A stretch of DNA of 64,000 nt, from contig JAPQWV010000051.1 of the NCBI GenBank assembly GCA_027422505.1, positions 186,001 to 250,000 on the forward strand. The letters run 5' to 3'. This stretch comes from Craterostigma plantagineum (Eukaryota > Streptophyta > Magnoliopsida > Lamiales > Linderniaceae). The position numbers and the translations under genes were made by a program. Positions 10,817 to 22,581 of this stretch are shown here, piece after piece; positions within the stretch are counted from its first letter, which is position 1, and every line of letters begins with the position of its first letter. Under the pieces are notes generated by a model that was given only the letters and a program-made list of their open reading frames with translations, was not told the origin of the DNA and did not search any database.

Positions 10817-12663
10817 GAGGATCTGTGTATAGTTGTGAAGATAATGCCTTAAAAATCGTAGGCGTTGGAACCGTGCGGTTGAAGTTGCACGACGGTACAG
10901 TTCGCACTATTCAGGGAGTGCGACACGTGGAAGGTCTCAAGAAGAATTTATTATCTGTGGGACAGCTCGATGATCTTGGTTGTGAAATCAAAGTTCGGGA
11001 AGGAATAATGAAGATATTCCGGGGAGCACTTGTAGTAATGAAAGGTGAAAAGGTTGCTGCAAATCTGTATACGCTGTTCGGAGAGACGGTGCAAGACGGG
11101 GAAGCATCTGTGGCTTCAGGAGGTTCAAGCGAAAGATCTACTATGCTGTGGCATCAGAAGCTTGGCCATATGTCAGAACAAGGCATGAAAATTCTTGCGG
11201 GCCAGAATCTACTTCCGGGTCTCACGAAGGTGTCACTACCGTTCTGTGAGCATTGCGTAGCAAACAAGCAGCATAGGCTACAATTCAACACATCGAATTC
11301 TAGAAGCAACAATATTCTAGAATTGGTTCACTCTGATGTATGGCAGTCACCAGTTTCATCCCGAGGAGGAGGGAAGTACTTCGTGTCTTTCATCGACGAT
11401 TACTCCCGGAGGTGTTGGGTGTATATCATCAAGAGTAAGGGGGATGTGTTTGCAACCTTCAAGAATTTCAAGGCTCGGGTCGAACTTGATACTGGAAAGA
11501 AGATCAAGTGTTTGAGGACGGATAATGGAGGAGAATATACTGGCAGGGAATTTGATAGCTTTTGCAAAAGAGAAGGCATCAAAAGGCACTTCACTACGGC
11601 GTATACTCCACAACAAAATGGAGTGGCGGAGCGGATGAACAGGACTCTGTTGGAGAGAACAAGAGCCATGTTGGGAGCTGCAGGTCTGGATAAATCATAC
11701 TGGGCAGAAGCAGTCAACACCGCCTGCTACGTGATCAATCGATCGCCTTCAACGGCAATTGATCAGAAGATGCCGATGGAGATGTGGACCGGGAAGCCAG
11801 CGGATTATTCCAAACTCCATGTATTTGGAAGTCCTGTGTACGTGATGTACAACGCCCAAGAAACTACGAAGTTGGATCCGAAGTCCAGAAAATGTTTGTT
11901 CTTGGGGTATGCTGATGGTGTGAAGGGGTATCGCCTGTGGGATCCCACTGCCCACAAGGTTGTCATCAGCAGGGAGGTTATCTTCTTAGAAGATAAACTA
12001 ATAAGAGAAAATGATAGCATTACGAAGGAAAGCTCAGATACTACGACGGTTCAGGTGAAAGGGAAGTCTATCGAACAAGATTCTTCTGAAGCAGCACCGG
12101 AGCACGAGGAAGGGCCAAGCGAATCTTCAGAGCCAGAACCTAGAAGGGGCACACGCAAAAGAGCTGCACCATCGTGGCATGAAGATTACGATATGGACAG
12201 CAATGTTGCATACTGTCTACTAACTGATGATGGAGAGCCATCAACTCTTCAAGAAGCACTGAACAGTTCAGATGCAGATCAGTGGTTGGCGGCAATGCAA
12301 GAAGAAATGAAAGCTCTACGGAAAAATAAGACTTGGGAGCTGGTGCCACTACCGGACGGCAGAAAGGCAATCGGCAATAAATGGGTCTTTAAGATCGATC
12401 AAGTAGAGCGATTTCGTGCACGACTGGTGGTTAAAGGCTACGCTCAGAAAGAAGGCATTGACTTCAATGAGATATTCTCACCGGTGGTTCGACTAACGAC
12501 TGTTCGGGTACTCCTGGCGATGTGTGCTACATTCGACCTACATCTAGAGCAACTAGATGTGAAGACGGCTTTTCTTCATGGAGATCTTGAAGAAGAGATT
12601 TATATGCTCCAGCCGGAAGGTTTTGAAGACAAAGAAAAACGGAACTTGGTTTGCAGGTTGAAC
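10787..12663 (+). pseudogene. pol: Copia-1 pol part 1: integrase and N-terminal reverse transcriptase
   Basis: In order: the end of the protease domain; the gag-pre-integrase zinc-binding HHCC segment (LGHMSEQG ... CEHC) at about 11160-11265; the integrase core with its catalytic acidic residues in HSDVW (about 11330), RTDNGGEY (about 11514) and the glutamate of VAERMNR (about 11625); a chromodomain-free linker; then fingers of reverse transcriptase (about 12280-12663). The frame is open from 10825, with coding homology reaching back to about 10787. It stops just after hAT insertion at 12664. An Asp-rich turn in reverse transcriptase is slightly shorter than usual. Function is lost here unless supplied in trans. 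Confidence 0.9.
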
Positions 12664-13660
12664 TAGGGGTGGGATCGGGTCGGGTATTTCGGGTATCGGG
12701 TTTATCGGGTCGGGTACCCGACAAAGTCGGGTATTGATTTTCAAACCCGACCCCGACCCGATCAAATTTCGGGTACCCGGCAATCGGGTACCCGAAACCC
12801 GTCGGGTACCCGCGGGTCGGGTCGGGTAATTATTATTATTTTTTTTAAATTTTAACCCTAGTCTTGCAAATTGAGCCACGGCCTCATTACTCCATGGCTG
12901 AAATTGTCATCCTCAAACACAACCATATCTACAGGAATCACTGTTACTCCGCCTCGATCGGCGAGTACGGCTGTAAAATTAGGACCAACGGGGCTTAGCA
13001 GCTGACCGATGGGAGCGCGAGATTGAGGGCATTCGATAATCCGCGAGATGATTCGTTGCTGGAGCTAGTTTAGGGATCTTCGGGGATGGAGTGACGACAT
13101 ATATTTAAATGAGAAATTGCAAGCTGCGACGGCGTCGAGACTCGGCGGTGCTGGTTTTTTTTTTATCTTCTCCTACATCAAGCTTCGATTCATCTCGAGC
13201 ATGCGTTAGTGTGTGTTGGTGGTGTGTTTTTCGTGTTTTGGGTATGTGTATCGATTTGGTATGCTGTGTGTCTCGACTGTGTGTTTGTGTGTGTCTCGAT
13301 GTGTTTGTGTGTTGTAACGATGTGTGTGTTGGTATATGTGTCTGTTGTTGGGGTGTATGTGGGTGCGTTGGCATGCGTAAATTGTATCGGTGTGTGGTGT
13401 GTTTTGTTGGGTTGTGTGTTGGTGTGCCTTGATATGTGTGATTGACACATATTTCCAGGTTTTTTTCTATGATTGAGTCGGGTACCCGATCGGGTTTTTC
13501 GGGTAGCAAATTGCTACCCGAAACCCGACCCGAAATATAACATCGGGTATCGGGTTTAAACCCGATACCCGATGAAACCCGACTTTTTCAGTCCGATCGG
13601 GTAAAAACCCGATCGGGTCGGGTCGGGTACCCGAAACCCGAACCCGTATGCCCACCCCTA
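12664..13660. mobile_element. hAT-like non-autonomous element inside Copia-1 reverse transcriptase
   Basis: A 997-bp insert flanked by a perfect 8-bp TSD, GGTTGAAC (12656-12663 and 13661-13668). The ends are inverted repeats (TAGGGGTGGG... / ...CCCACCCCTA). About 150 bp at each end is packed with cgggtacccga-type motifs, a known style of plant hAT element. No transposase is visible. The middle (about 12880-13440) is different: a moderately GC-rich stretch that may be captured host DNA, followed by a (TG)n-rich tract (13205-13440). Open frames across the TG tract on both strands are artefacts of low complexity. A fragment of the same family lies at 48900-49065. Confidence 0.88.
13205..13440. 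repeat. TG-rich low-complexity tract
   Basis: Imperfect (TG)n/(TGTGTC)n sequence within the hAT-like element. It opens long spurious frames on both strands. Confidence 0.8.
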
Positions 13661-14784
13661 GGTTGAACAAATCTCTATACGGTCTCAAACAGGCGCCGAG
13701 GTGTTGGTATAAGAGATTTGATTCCTTCATCATGAGTCTTGGATACAACAGATTAAATGCAGACCCTTGTGCATATTTCAAGAGGTTTGGTGAAAATGAT
13801 TTTATCATATTACTGTTGTATGTTGACGACATGTTGGTAGCAGGCCCCAACAAAGATCGTGTTGAAGAACTCAAGGCACAGTTGGCTAGGGAATTTGAAA
13901 TGAAGGACTTGGGACCAGCAAACAAGATTCTAGGGATGCAAATTTACCGAGACAGAAATAACAAGAAGATTTGGCTTTCGCAGAAGAATTATCTGAGGAA
14001 GGTCTTGCGACGCTTCAATATGCAAGATTGTAAGCCAATTTCTACCCCACTTCTTGTTAATTTCAAATTATCCTCAAGTATGAGTCCTAGCAGTGAAGAA
14101 GGAAGGATGGAGATGTCTCGAGTACCGTATGCATCAGCGGTGGGAAGTCTTATGTTCGCGATGATTTGTACACGACCAGACATTGCCCATGCAGTGGGAG
14201 TAGTGAGTCGGTACATGGCGAATCCGGGCAAAGAGCATTGGAGCGCGGTGAAGAGGATCCTACGATATATCAAAGGAACCTCAGATGTTGCATTATGTTA
14301 TGGAGGAGCAGACTTTACTGTCAGAGGGTACGTTGACTCTGATTATGCAGGTGATCTTGACAAGAGCAAATCTACCACGGGATATGTGTTCACTCTTACT
14401 GGCGGAGCCGTAAGCTGGGTATCGAAGCTTCAGTCCGTTGTCGCGACGTCAACAACTGAAGCTGAATATGTTGCAGCTACGCAGGCAAGTAAAGAGGCAG
14501 TATGGTTGAAAATGATCATGGAGGAACTCGGGCACGGACAGGAAAATATTCCTTTGTTCTGTGACAGTCAGAGTGCCTTGCATCTCGCAAGGAATCCAGC
14601 TTTTCATTCCAGGTCAAAGCACATACGGGTCCAGTATCACTTCGTTCGTGAGAAAGTGGAAGAGGGCACGGTAGATATGCAGAAGATCCATACGAAAGAC
14701 AACCTAGCAGATTTTTTGACGAAGGCGGTCAATACTGACAAGTTTGTTTGGTGTCGTTCCTCGAGTGGCCTAGCGGGGACGTAA
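13661..14784 (+). pseudogene. pol: Copia-1 pol part 2: reverse transcriptase palm and RNase H
   Basis: The polyprotein resumes at the second TSD copy in the same frame number as part 1, because insert plus TSD is 1005 bp. Conserved SLYGLKQAP follows at once (about 13670). The catalytic YVDD box is at about 13820. RNase H carries DSDYAGD (about 14335) and STTEAEY (about 14450), with acidic catalytic residues present. The frame is open to the TAA at 14782-14784, about 75 bp before the 3' LTR. This part is undamaged apart from its separation from part 1. Confidence 0.92.
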
Positions 14785-14848
14785 GCAACGTGAATGGCAA
14801 GGGAGAAAGAATGGTGTGAAGATCCGATTGATTCTCAATCAAATCTTC

Positions 14849-14859
14849 AAGTGGGAGAT
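14849..14859 (+). other. Copia-1 polypurine tract
   Basis: The purine-rich aagtgggagat lies directly before the 3' LTR and is the expected plus-strand primer site. Confidence 0.8.
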
Positions 14860-15326
14860 TGTCAGAATTAGCTCAAATTTGACCAATCAAGTTAACAAAT
14901 CAAAAGAGAACTTTGAACGTACAAGCTATGCCAATTTCTGCTTTTCACATTTCATTGAGGTAAGGCATGACGTGATGATTTTTTGTCCTCATACTTGAAC
15001 TTTCCTCTATAAATAGATAACGAGGGAGCTGCATAAATTATCCCACACAGATAGAGAAGATACGTAAGAGAGAAATAAATAAATAGAGAGTTTGTCGGTA
15101 TTTTTCTCCGACTATAAAGAGAGAGGTTGAGGGTTTTCTCCTTTATAAATTGAGAGGTTGTAACTCCTATATTATTCCTCTATAGTGGATTCTTCTTCCT
15201 TGCCCGTGGTTTTTACCCCGATTTGTTTGGGGGTTTTCCACGTTAAATCTCAGTGTCCACTTTTATCTTTAATTGCTCAAATACTAGCCGCAATATTATT
15301 CGACCGGGTCCGCTGCCACGCCAACA
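14860..15326 (+). repeat. Copia-1 3' LTR
   Basis: 467 bp, differing from the 5' LTR by one base that I can see. It is followed by the TSD TTAAA. Confidence 0.93.
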
Positions 15327-15331
15327 TTAAA

Positions 15332-15643
15332 TGCATAAGATCTCTCCTGCGTGCTAGAAGATTTGTTAGGTATACCAACCCAAAGGGAATTTCCCAAATT
15401 GTTAAATTGCATCTAATTCTTGGATAAAAAGGGAATTTCTGAAATTAGTTAATTTGCAACTTTTTCAAATTAGTTAATAAAAAGTCGTTGCTTTGTGTCA
15501 GAGACGAATTGACTTGACAATTGACATGCATATGAGAACGGGCACAAACGTTATATATCCTCAAGTTTTACTCATTTTTCCATATCAGAGTATTTCTTTC
15601 AAATCTTATTCAGAGTTCAGATCAAACAAATCTACAGAAAAAA
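15332..15643 (+). promoter_or_regulatory. 5' flank of receptor-like pseudogene unit U1
   Basis: Contains the 'gggaatttcccaaatt'-type blocks also seen at about 5770-5850 and 7940-7970, then a stretch (15530-15643) matching 6560-6696. It is presumably the old promoter and 5' UTR. Copia-1 inserted at its upstream edge. Confidence 0.5.
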
Positions 15644-15951
15644 ATGTAAGCTGGGTTTTATCACGCTTGGAATTTTGCTTTTCATGCTTCATTTCGAGGC
15701 CATCCACTGCGCTAACAAATCCCGTCGGCGATAATCACGTGCCCCGAAACAGAAAAACAAGCTCCTCTTATCGATCAAGCAATCGCTTGAAGAAGACGGC
15801 AATCTTTTCTCATTGTGGAAAGAAGAAGATGACGACTGCTGCGCATGGAAAGGAGTCGTTTCTGTAAAAACTCGACGGGCCACGTCAGCGAGCTAAAAGT
15901 CTCTCGGGCAATAAAGAAGATTGTCCTCCATACGTATGGCGTTGCCTTAGG

Positions 15952-16412
15952 TGTCGACATAATAAAAGGCACATGGCCTTTTCTATTGGTCAAAGCACAA
16001 CAACGTGAAGAAGAAGCATTCGCCGCCGTTTGGCGAGCTAATGACTTTTATGTGCTCTGTTCATATTATCAACTAATACCTATAAATAGGCTGCGTACCA
16101 TCGTATGAAATGTATCCCACAAAAGAAAACTAAGGGATCAGTGAAGAGAGAAAAAATAGAGGGTAAATAATAGAGAGTTTGTCGGGTATTTTCTCCGACT
16201 ATAAAGAGAGATAGTGAGGGTTTTCTCCTTTGTAGTACGAGAGGTTGTAACTCCTACATTTCTCATATAGTGAATTCTTCTTCCTTGCTCGTGGTTTTTA
16301 CCCCAATTTGTTTGGGGGTTTTCAACGTTAAATCTCGGTGTCCACATTTTATCTTTAATTGCTCAAATATTAGCCGCGATATTACTCGACTGGGTCCGCT
16401 GCCATGCCAACA
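15952..16412 (+). mobile_element. Solo LTR related to Copia-1, inside U1
   Basis: 461 bp beginning TGTCGACAT and ending GCCAACA. Its 3' two-thirds clearly match the Copia-1 LTR (shared 'gtttgtcggg', 'ttctccgactataaagagag', 'gctcaaatattagccgc'). TATA box tataaata at 16081-16088. Flanks are TTAGG (15947-15951) and TAAGG (16413-16417), a 4/5 TSD. The inverted gene copy U14 lacks it at the same site, so it arrived after the inverted duplication. Confidence 0.78.
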
Positions 16413-16557
16413 TAAGGGGTAAGATAAACTCTTCCTTGTCGACTCTGAAACATCTCACTCGCCTCAATCTTAACTCACCTCAATCTTAGCCTAAACGACT
16501 TTAGAGAATCCATACCTTTCTTCATCAGGTCATTCGCAAGCTAGGAGCACTTGGATC

Positions 16558-16939
16558 CTCTGTTGTAAAATTCGACCTAAGCGGAGCTCTCCGCGGCGAT
16601 TTTTGGCTAGGCGTTGGATTAATCGGTCGAACCAATTTTTCGGACTAGGCGGCCGATTAGTCAGCCTAGGCAGCCGATTAATCAGGCTAAGAGGTCGAGT
16701 CCTAATTTTTATTTATTTATTGTTAATTTTTTTTTGAAATTTTTCTAATACAAAAAATATTATCTTCAGATGAATAAATTAAAATACATTTACTTTGGTA
16801 TATTAGCATATAAAATAAAAATAATAAAATACGAGTCTACCGTCTAATTTCTGCCTAGAACCGCCTAGGCCCTGCATAGATCGTTAGGCGCTAGGCCCCA
16901 CTCGGACGCCCGACTAGCGCCTAACGAATTTTCAACATT
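16558..16939. mobile_element. MITE M, copy in U1 (9-bp TSD)
   Basis: Ends ctctgttgtaaaattcg and cgaattttcaacatt are imperfect inverted repeats. ACTTGGATC flanks both sides (16549-16557 and 16940-16948), interrupting an LRR codon run. Sub-terminal regions carry gcctaggc-type motifs around an AT-rich middle. The same insertion is present in U14 (35581-35904). Confidence 0.78.
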
Positions 16940-18864
16940 ACTTGGATCTATCCGTAGGCATATTTTACGAAGCCATTCCTCCAACATCGACAATTTTTCG
17001 CGTTTGCGCACTCTTATATTAACAGCATTCTCAGGAACTGCACTCGGACAATCTCGATTAGTTGTCTAGGATGTCGAAATTGGAGCTTATTGACATGACC
17101 GATATTGATCTCAGTAGAGCCTCTGACTTGCTAAAAGCGATCGAAAAACTACCTTCTTTACTGGAGCTACGGTTAGGGTATTGCAACCTCGAATTGTCGG
17201 CGGTTTCGTTAGATTCTGTTGTCAACTTATCTTCGCTACACACTCTCGAAATGTACGGTAACTACGTCGGCGCTCTTGAATTCCCGAGATGGATTTTTGG
17301 CTCGCGGGGCTCAAGTATCTCGATATGAGCAAGAACTCTATTGAAGGCCATATCCCGGGTACTAGCAACACCACATTGTTGGAATATGTCGACCTATCGG
17401 ACAATCTCCTTAACTTGACGATCACAGACTGGTTCTAGTCTTGTAATAACCTCGAACACGTGGAGCTCAGGAGCAACTCCCTGCACGACCAAATTGCTGA
17501 CGATCTTGCGAATCTGAGCTCTCTGCCGTATCTCTCCCTAGCCGAGTATAGTTTTCGTGGAGATACACCTCCAGGAATTATGAGGTTGTGGAAAATGCGT
17601 ACTTTGAATCTTTCTGATAATATGTTGCAAGGCGTAATGTCGGGCGTTGTTGGAAATATGTGTGATTGCTTTATGATGAGTTTGGCGTCATTAAGGCTGG
17701 CAAGGAATAAATTCCCGGGTACTACAGACGATGGGTTCGGAAGATTTAAGAGCCTGATATATTTGGATCTTCGCAATGCGTCGATGTTCGGCGCCATTTC
17801 GTTTGCTTTAGGAGAGCTAACGTCTCTGCGGTATTTACGCCTGAGTGGCAATTGGTTTGTCGAGAATCTTCCCGAGAACCTAGGATGACTGTCGAACTTG
17901 ATAACCTCTAACGTCTCAAATAACCTACTCGAAGGCGTTCTGTCCGAGGGGCATTTGGTCGATATGAAGAACTTAACGTCCTCTGATGCATACCGAAATC
18001 GTCAGTTATCTCTCGAGGTGGAACCGAATTGGATATCTCCTTTTCAGTATACGAGCTGTCAATTTCCTTCGTGGCTCAAAACACAAAATGACACCGTCTA
18101 CCTTGATTTATCGGAATTAGGAATTTACGGTTTCGCCCCGAGATGGGTTTGGAGAATCCCTATAATGAATCTCTCTCACAATAATCTTTACGGAAATATT
18201 CCAAACTTGAGTCCGGCAAATGAGCACGTATTCTTGAGCTCTAACGGATTTAGCGGTTGATTGCCTCATATTGCAGGCAATGTAGTTGTGTTGGACCTTT
18301 CGAACAATTCAATTTCTGGAAGTATATCAGATGTACTTTACGAGAACAATGCTACCTATGTTATGCATTATATGTTCTTTATCCTGTCGGGAATCGATTG
18401 AACGGAGAGCTGCCCGATTATTGGCCGACACTGAAATATCTGCAAATTTTGAACCTAGGAGATAACGATTTTCCGGAGGTATTCGCTCTTCTGTCAAACT
18501 TTTGACGAGCCTACGCTATTTGAATCTTCGAAATAATCGAATTTCAGGTACCGTGCCCCGGGTGATCTTTAGTTCCAAAAGACTTTTGAAGATCGACCTA
18601 TCTGGAAATTATCTTCGCTGAAACCTCCCCCCGAAGTGGGTGACTCGAATTCGACCGATCTGAGAATTATTATTTTGAGATCCAACAAGCTGAGCGGCTG
18701 AATAAATTCGGATATATGTTCGTTTTACTCCCTTCAAATCTTGGATTTGTCGAACAACAGTCTACATGGAACTATCCCGAGATGTTTCCATAAGTTCGCA
18801 CCGATGGTGGGGGGACAAGATCAGAAATTGACCGCTAAGGTTCGTATACTGCAGAGACAGATGC

Positions 18865-18890
18865 CGATTGGATACTTTCTTTTCAGTTGT
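18865..18890. other. Palindrome loop J1 (U1/U2 junction)
   Basis: A 26-bp loop (cgattggatactttcttttc...) sits between arms that are reverse complements for over 1 kb each side. The array turns from plus to minus here. Confidence 0.85.
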
Positions 18891-20110
18891 GCATCTCTCT
18901 CTGCAGTCTACGAACCTTAGCGGTCAATTTCTGGTCTTGTCCCCCACCATCGGTGCGAACTTATAAACATCTCGGGATAGTTCCATGTAGACTGTTGTTC
19001 GACAAATCCAATATTTGAAGGGAGGAAAACGAACATATATGCGAATTTATTCAGCCGCTCAGCTTGTTGGATCTCAAAATAACAATCCTCAGATCGGTCG
19101 AATTCGAGTCGCCCACTTCAGGGGAAGGTTTCAGCGAAGATAATTTCCAGATAGGTCGATCTTCAGAAGTCTTTTGGAACTAAAGACCGTCCGGGGCACG
19201 GTACCTGAAAATTCGGTTATTTCGAAGATTCAAAGAGCGTAGGCTCATCAGAAGTTTGACCGAAGAGCGAACACCTCCGTAAAAATCGTTATCTCCTAGG
19301 TTCAAAATTTGCAGATATTGCAGTCTCGTCCAATAATCGGGCAGCTCTCCGCTCAACCGATTTCCGCCAAGATAGAGAACATACAGTGCATAAACATCGG
19401 TTGTTTTGTTCTCGAAAAGTACATCTGATATACTTCCAGAAATTGGATTGTTCGAAAGGTCCAACACAACTACATTGCCTGCAATATGAGGCAATCAACC
19501 GCTAAATCCGTTAGAGCTGAAGAATACGTGCTCATTCGCCGGAATCAACTTTGGAATATTTCCGTATAGATTATATTTAGTGAGATTCATTATAGGGATC
19601 CTCCAAACCATTTTGGGGCGAAACCGTAAATTCCTGATTCCGATAAATCAAGGTAGACGGTGTTCTTTTGTGTTTTGAGCAACGAAGGAAATTGACAGCT
19701 CGTAGCCTGAAAAGGAGGTATCCAATTCGGTTCCATCTCGAGAGATGACTGACGATTTCGGGATGCATCGAGGACGTTAAGTTCTTCATATCGACCAAAT
19801 GCCCCTAGGACATTACGCCTTCGAGTAGGTTATTTGAGACGTTAGAGGTTATCAAGTTCGACAGTCATCTAGGTTTTCGGGAAGATTCTCGACAAACCCA
19901 TTGCGGCTCAGGTGTAAATACCGCAGAGACGTTAGCTCTTCTAAAGCAAATGAAATGGCGCCGAGCATCGAAGTATTGCTAAGATCCAAAAGTTGCAGGC
20001 TCTTAAATCTTCCGAACCCATCGTCCGTAGTACCCGGAGATTTATTCCTTGCTAGCCTTAATGACGCCAAACTCATCATAAAGCAATCATATGTTGCAAG
20101 GCGTAATGTC
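18879..20110 (-). pseudogene. U2: inverted LRR segment
   Basis: Minus-strand copy of the U1 stretch from about 17640 to 18878. Open LRR stretches at 19180-19494, 19577-19798 and 19852-20079 encode repeats such as VVVLDLSNNPISGSI and LYLGGNRLSGELPDYW. A TGA at 19495-19497 sits between FSG and LPHI, as in U1, U3, U8 and U9. Nearly identical to U8, 7.4 kb away. Confidence 0.85.
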
Positions 20111-21348
20111 GGGCTTTGTTGGAAATATGTGTGATTGCTTTATGATGAGTTCGGTGTCATTATGGCTAGCAAGGAATAAATTCTCGGGTACTACAGACGA
20201 TGGGTTCAGAAGATTTAAGAGCCTGCAACATTTGGATCTTACCAATACGTCGATGTTCGGCGCCATTTCGTTTGCTTTAGGAGAGCTAACGTCTCTGCGG
20301 TATTTAAACCTGAGCGGCAACGGGTTTGTCAAGAATCTTCCCGATAACCTAGGATGACTGTCGAACTTGATAACCTCTAACGTCTCAAATAACCTACTCG
20401 AAGGCGTTGTGTCTGATGGCCATTTGGTCGATATGAAGAACTTAACGTCCTCCGATGCATCCCGAAATCGTCAGTTATCTCTCGAGGTGGAACCGAATTG
20501 GATACCTCCTTTCCAGTCTACGAGCTGTCAATTTCCTTCGTGGCTCGAAACACAAAAGGACACTGTCTACCTTGATTTATCGGAATCAGGAATCTACGGT
20601 TTTGCCCCGAGATGGGTTTGGAGAATCCCTATAATGAATCTCTCTCACAATAATCTTTACGGAAATATTCCAAACTTGAGTCCGGCGAATGAGCACGTAT
20701 TCTTGAGCTCTATCGGATTTAGCGGTTGATTGCCTCATATTGCAGGCAATGTAGTTGTGTTGGACCTTTCGAACAATTCAATTTCTGGAAGTATACCAGA
20801 TGTACTTTGCGAGAACAAAACAACCGATGTTTATGCATTGTATGTTCTCTATCTTGGCGGAAATCGGTTGAGCGGAGAGCTGCCCGATTATTGGACGAGA
20901 CTGCAATATCTGCAAATTTTGAACCTAGGAGATAACGATTTTTACGGAGGTATTCGCTCTTCGGTCAAACTTCTGATGAGCCTACGCTCTTTGAATCTTC
21001 GAAATAACCTAATTTAAGGTACCGTGCCCCGGGCGGTCTTTAGTTCCAAAAGACTTTTGAAGATCGACCTATCTGGAAATTATCTTCGCTGAAACCTCCC
21101 CCCGAAGTGGGTGACTCGAATTCGACCGATCTGAGAATTATTATTTTGAGATCCAACAAGCTGAGCGGCTGAATAAATTCGGATATATGTTCGTTTTACT
21201 CCCTTCAAATCTTGGATTTGTCGAACAACAGTCTACATGGAACTACCCCCAGATGTTTCCATAAGTTCGCACCGATGGTGGGAGGACAAGACCAGAAATT
21301 GACCGCTAAGGTTCGTAGACTGCAGAGAGAGATGCACAACTGAAAAGA
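20111..21348 (+). pseudogene. U3: direct LRR segment
   Basis: Plus-strand copy. One frame is open over 20091-21017 apart from TGA stops at 20355-20357 and 20727-20729, giving about 300 codons of LRRs. Spacing of LxxLxxLxLxxN motifs is regular (about 24 residues). The − to + loop J2 is at 20090-20131; the + to − loop J3 at 21336-21361 is inverted relative to all other loops of its class. Nearly identical to U9. Confidence 0.85.
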
Positions 21349-22581
21349 AAGTATCCAATCGGCATCTGTCTCTGCAGTATACGAACCTTAGCGGTCAATT
21401 TCTGATCTTGTCCCCCCACCATCGGTGCGAACTTATGGAAACATCTCGGGATAGTTCCATGTAGACTGTTGTTCGACAAATCCAAGATTTGAAGGGAGGA
21501 AAACGAACATATATCCAAATTTATTCAGTCGCTCAGATTGTTGGATCTCAAAATAACAATCCTCAGATTGGTCGAATTCGAGTCGCCCACTTCGGGGGGA
21601 GGTTCCAGCGAAGATTATTTCCAGATAGGTCGATTTTCAAAAGTCTTTTGGAACTAAAGATCGCCCGGGGCACGATACCTGAAATTCGGTTATTTCGAAG
21701 ATTCAAAGAGCGTAGGCTCATCAAAAGTTTGACCGAAGAGCGAATACCTCCGTAAAATCGTATCTCCTAGGTTCAAAATTTGCAGATATTGCAGTCTCGT
21801 CCAATAACGGGCAGCTCTCCGCTCAACCGATTCCCGCCAAGATAAAGAACATATAATGCATAAACATCGGTTGCTTTGTTCTCGCAAAGTACATCTGATA
21901 TACTTCCAGAAATTGAATTGTTCGAAAGGTCCAACACAACTACATTGCCTGCAATATGAGGCAACCAACTTCTAAATCCGTTAGAGCTCAAGAATACGTG
22001 CTCATTCGCTGGACTCAAGTTTGGAATATTTCCGTAAAGATTATTGTGAGAGAGATTCATAATAGGGATTCTCCAAAGCCATCTCGGGGCGAAACCGTAA
22101 ATTCCTGATTCCGATAAATCAATGGTAGACGGTGTTCTTTTGTGTTTCGAGCCACGAAGGAAATTGACAGCTCGTAGACTGAAAAGGAGGTATCCAATTC
22201 GGTTCCATCTCGAGAGATAACTGACGATTTCGGGATGCATTGGAGGACGTTAAGTTCTTCATATTGACCAAATGCCCCTAGGACATTACGCCTTCGAGTA
22301 GATTATTTGAGACGTTAGAGGTTATCAAGTTTGACAGTCATCCTAGGTTCTCGGGAAGATTCTCGACAAACCCATTGCCGCTCAGGTGTAAATACCGCAG
22401 AGACATTAGCTCTCCTAAAGCAAACGAAATGGCACAGAACATCGACGTATTGCTAAGATCCAAATGTTGCAGGCTCTTAAATCTTCCGAACCCATCTCCG
22501 TAGTACCCGGGAATTTATTCCTTGCTAGCCTTAATTGCCAAACTCATCATAAAACCATCATATGTTGCAAGGCATAATGTT
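21349..22581 (-). pseudogene. U4: inverted LRR segment
   Basis: Minus-strand copy with an open LRR stretch at 21773-22240 (155 codons). Here the FSG/LP position reads RSWLP, so the W-to-stop change seen in U1-U3 is absent. Small deletions flank the J4 loop (22561-22601). Nearly identical to U10. Confidence 0.85.

Larger units (their letters stand above)
9235..15326 (+). mobile_element. Copia-1: Ty1/copia retrotransposon (Tnt1-like), nested hAT insertion
   Basis: A full-length element with 467-bp LTRs (9235-9701 and 14860-15326) flanked by the 5-bp TSD TTAAA (9230-9234 and 15327-15331). I can see only one LTR difference (9371 A versus 14996 G), so insertion was recent. Domain order is gag, protease, integrase, reverse transcriptase, RNase H, which defines Ty1/copia. 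Protein motifs resemble the tobacco Tnt1 group. Coding is broken by an in-frame stop in gag, a frameshift in the protease region, and a 997-bp hAT-like insertion in reverse transcriptase. Without the insertion it would be about 5.1 kb. It is non-autonomous as read. Confidence 0.93.
15644..18878 (+). pseudogene. U1: LRR receptor-like protein (EIX-type) pseudogene, 5' half
   Basis: Family: LRR receptor-like proteins sit in the plasma membrane, bind extracellular ligands and have no kinase domain; EIX-type members sense fungal xylanase. Seen here: an ATG at 15644 with an immediate frame break; a signal-peptide-like stretch; an LRRNT-type segment (about 15760-15870, with WKEEDDDCCAW before a GHVSELKVS turn); then LRRs from about 16420 (e.g. 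LRSLNLRNN-, VVLDLSNNSISG-type repeats). It is split by a solo LTR (15952-16412) and a MITE (16558-16939), and has many stops, including TGA at 17886-17888 and 18258-18260. It ends at a palindrome centre near 18878 before the C-terminal LRRs, transmembrane helix and tail. Not functional. Confidence 0.85.

Noticed and set aside
13105..13509. Open frames on both strands rich in Thr/His or Val/Cys
   Set aside because: They are translations of a TG-rich low-complexity tract inside the hAT-like element.
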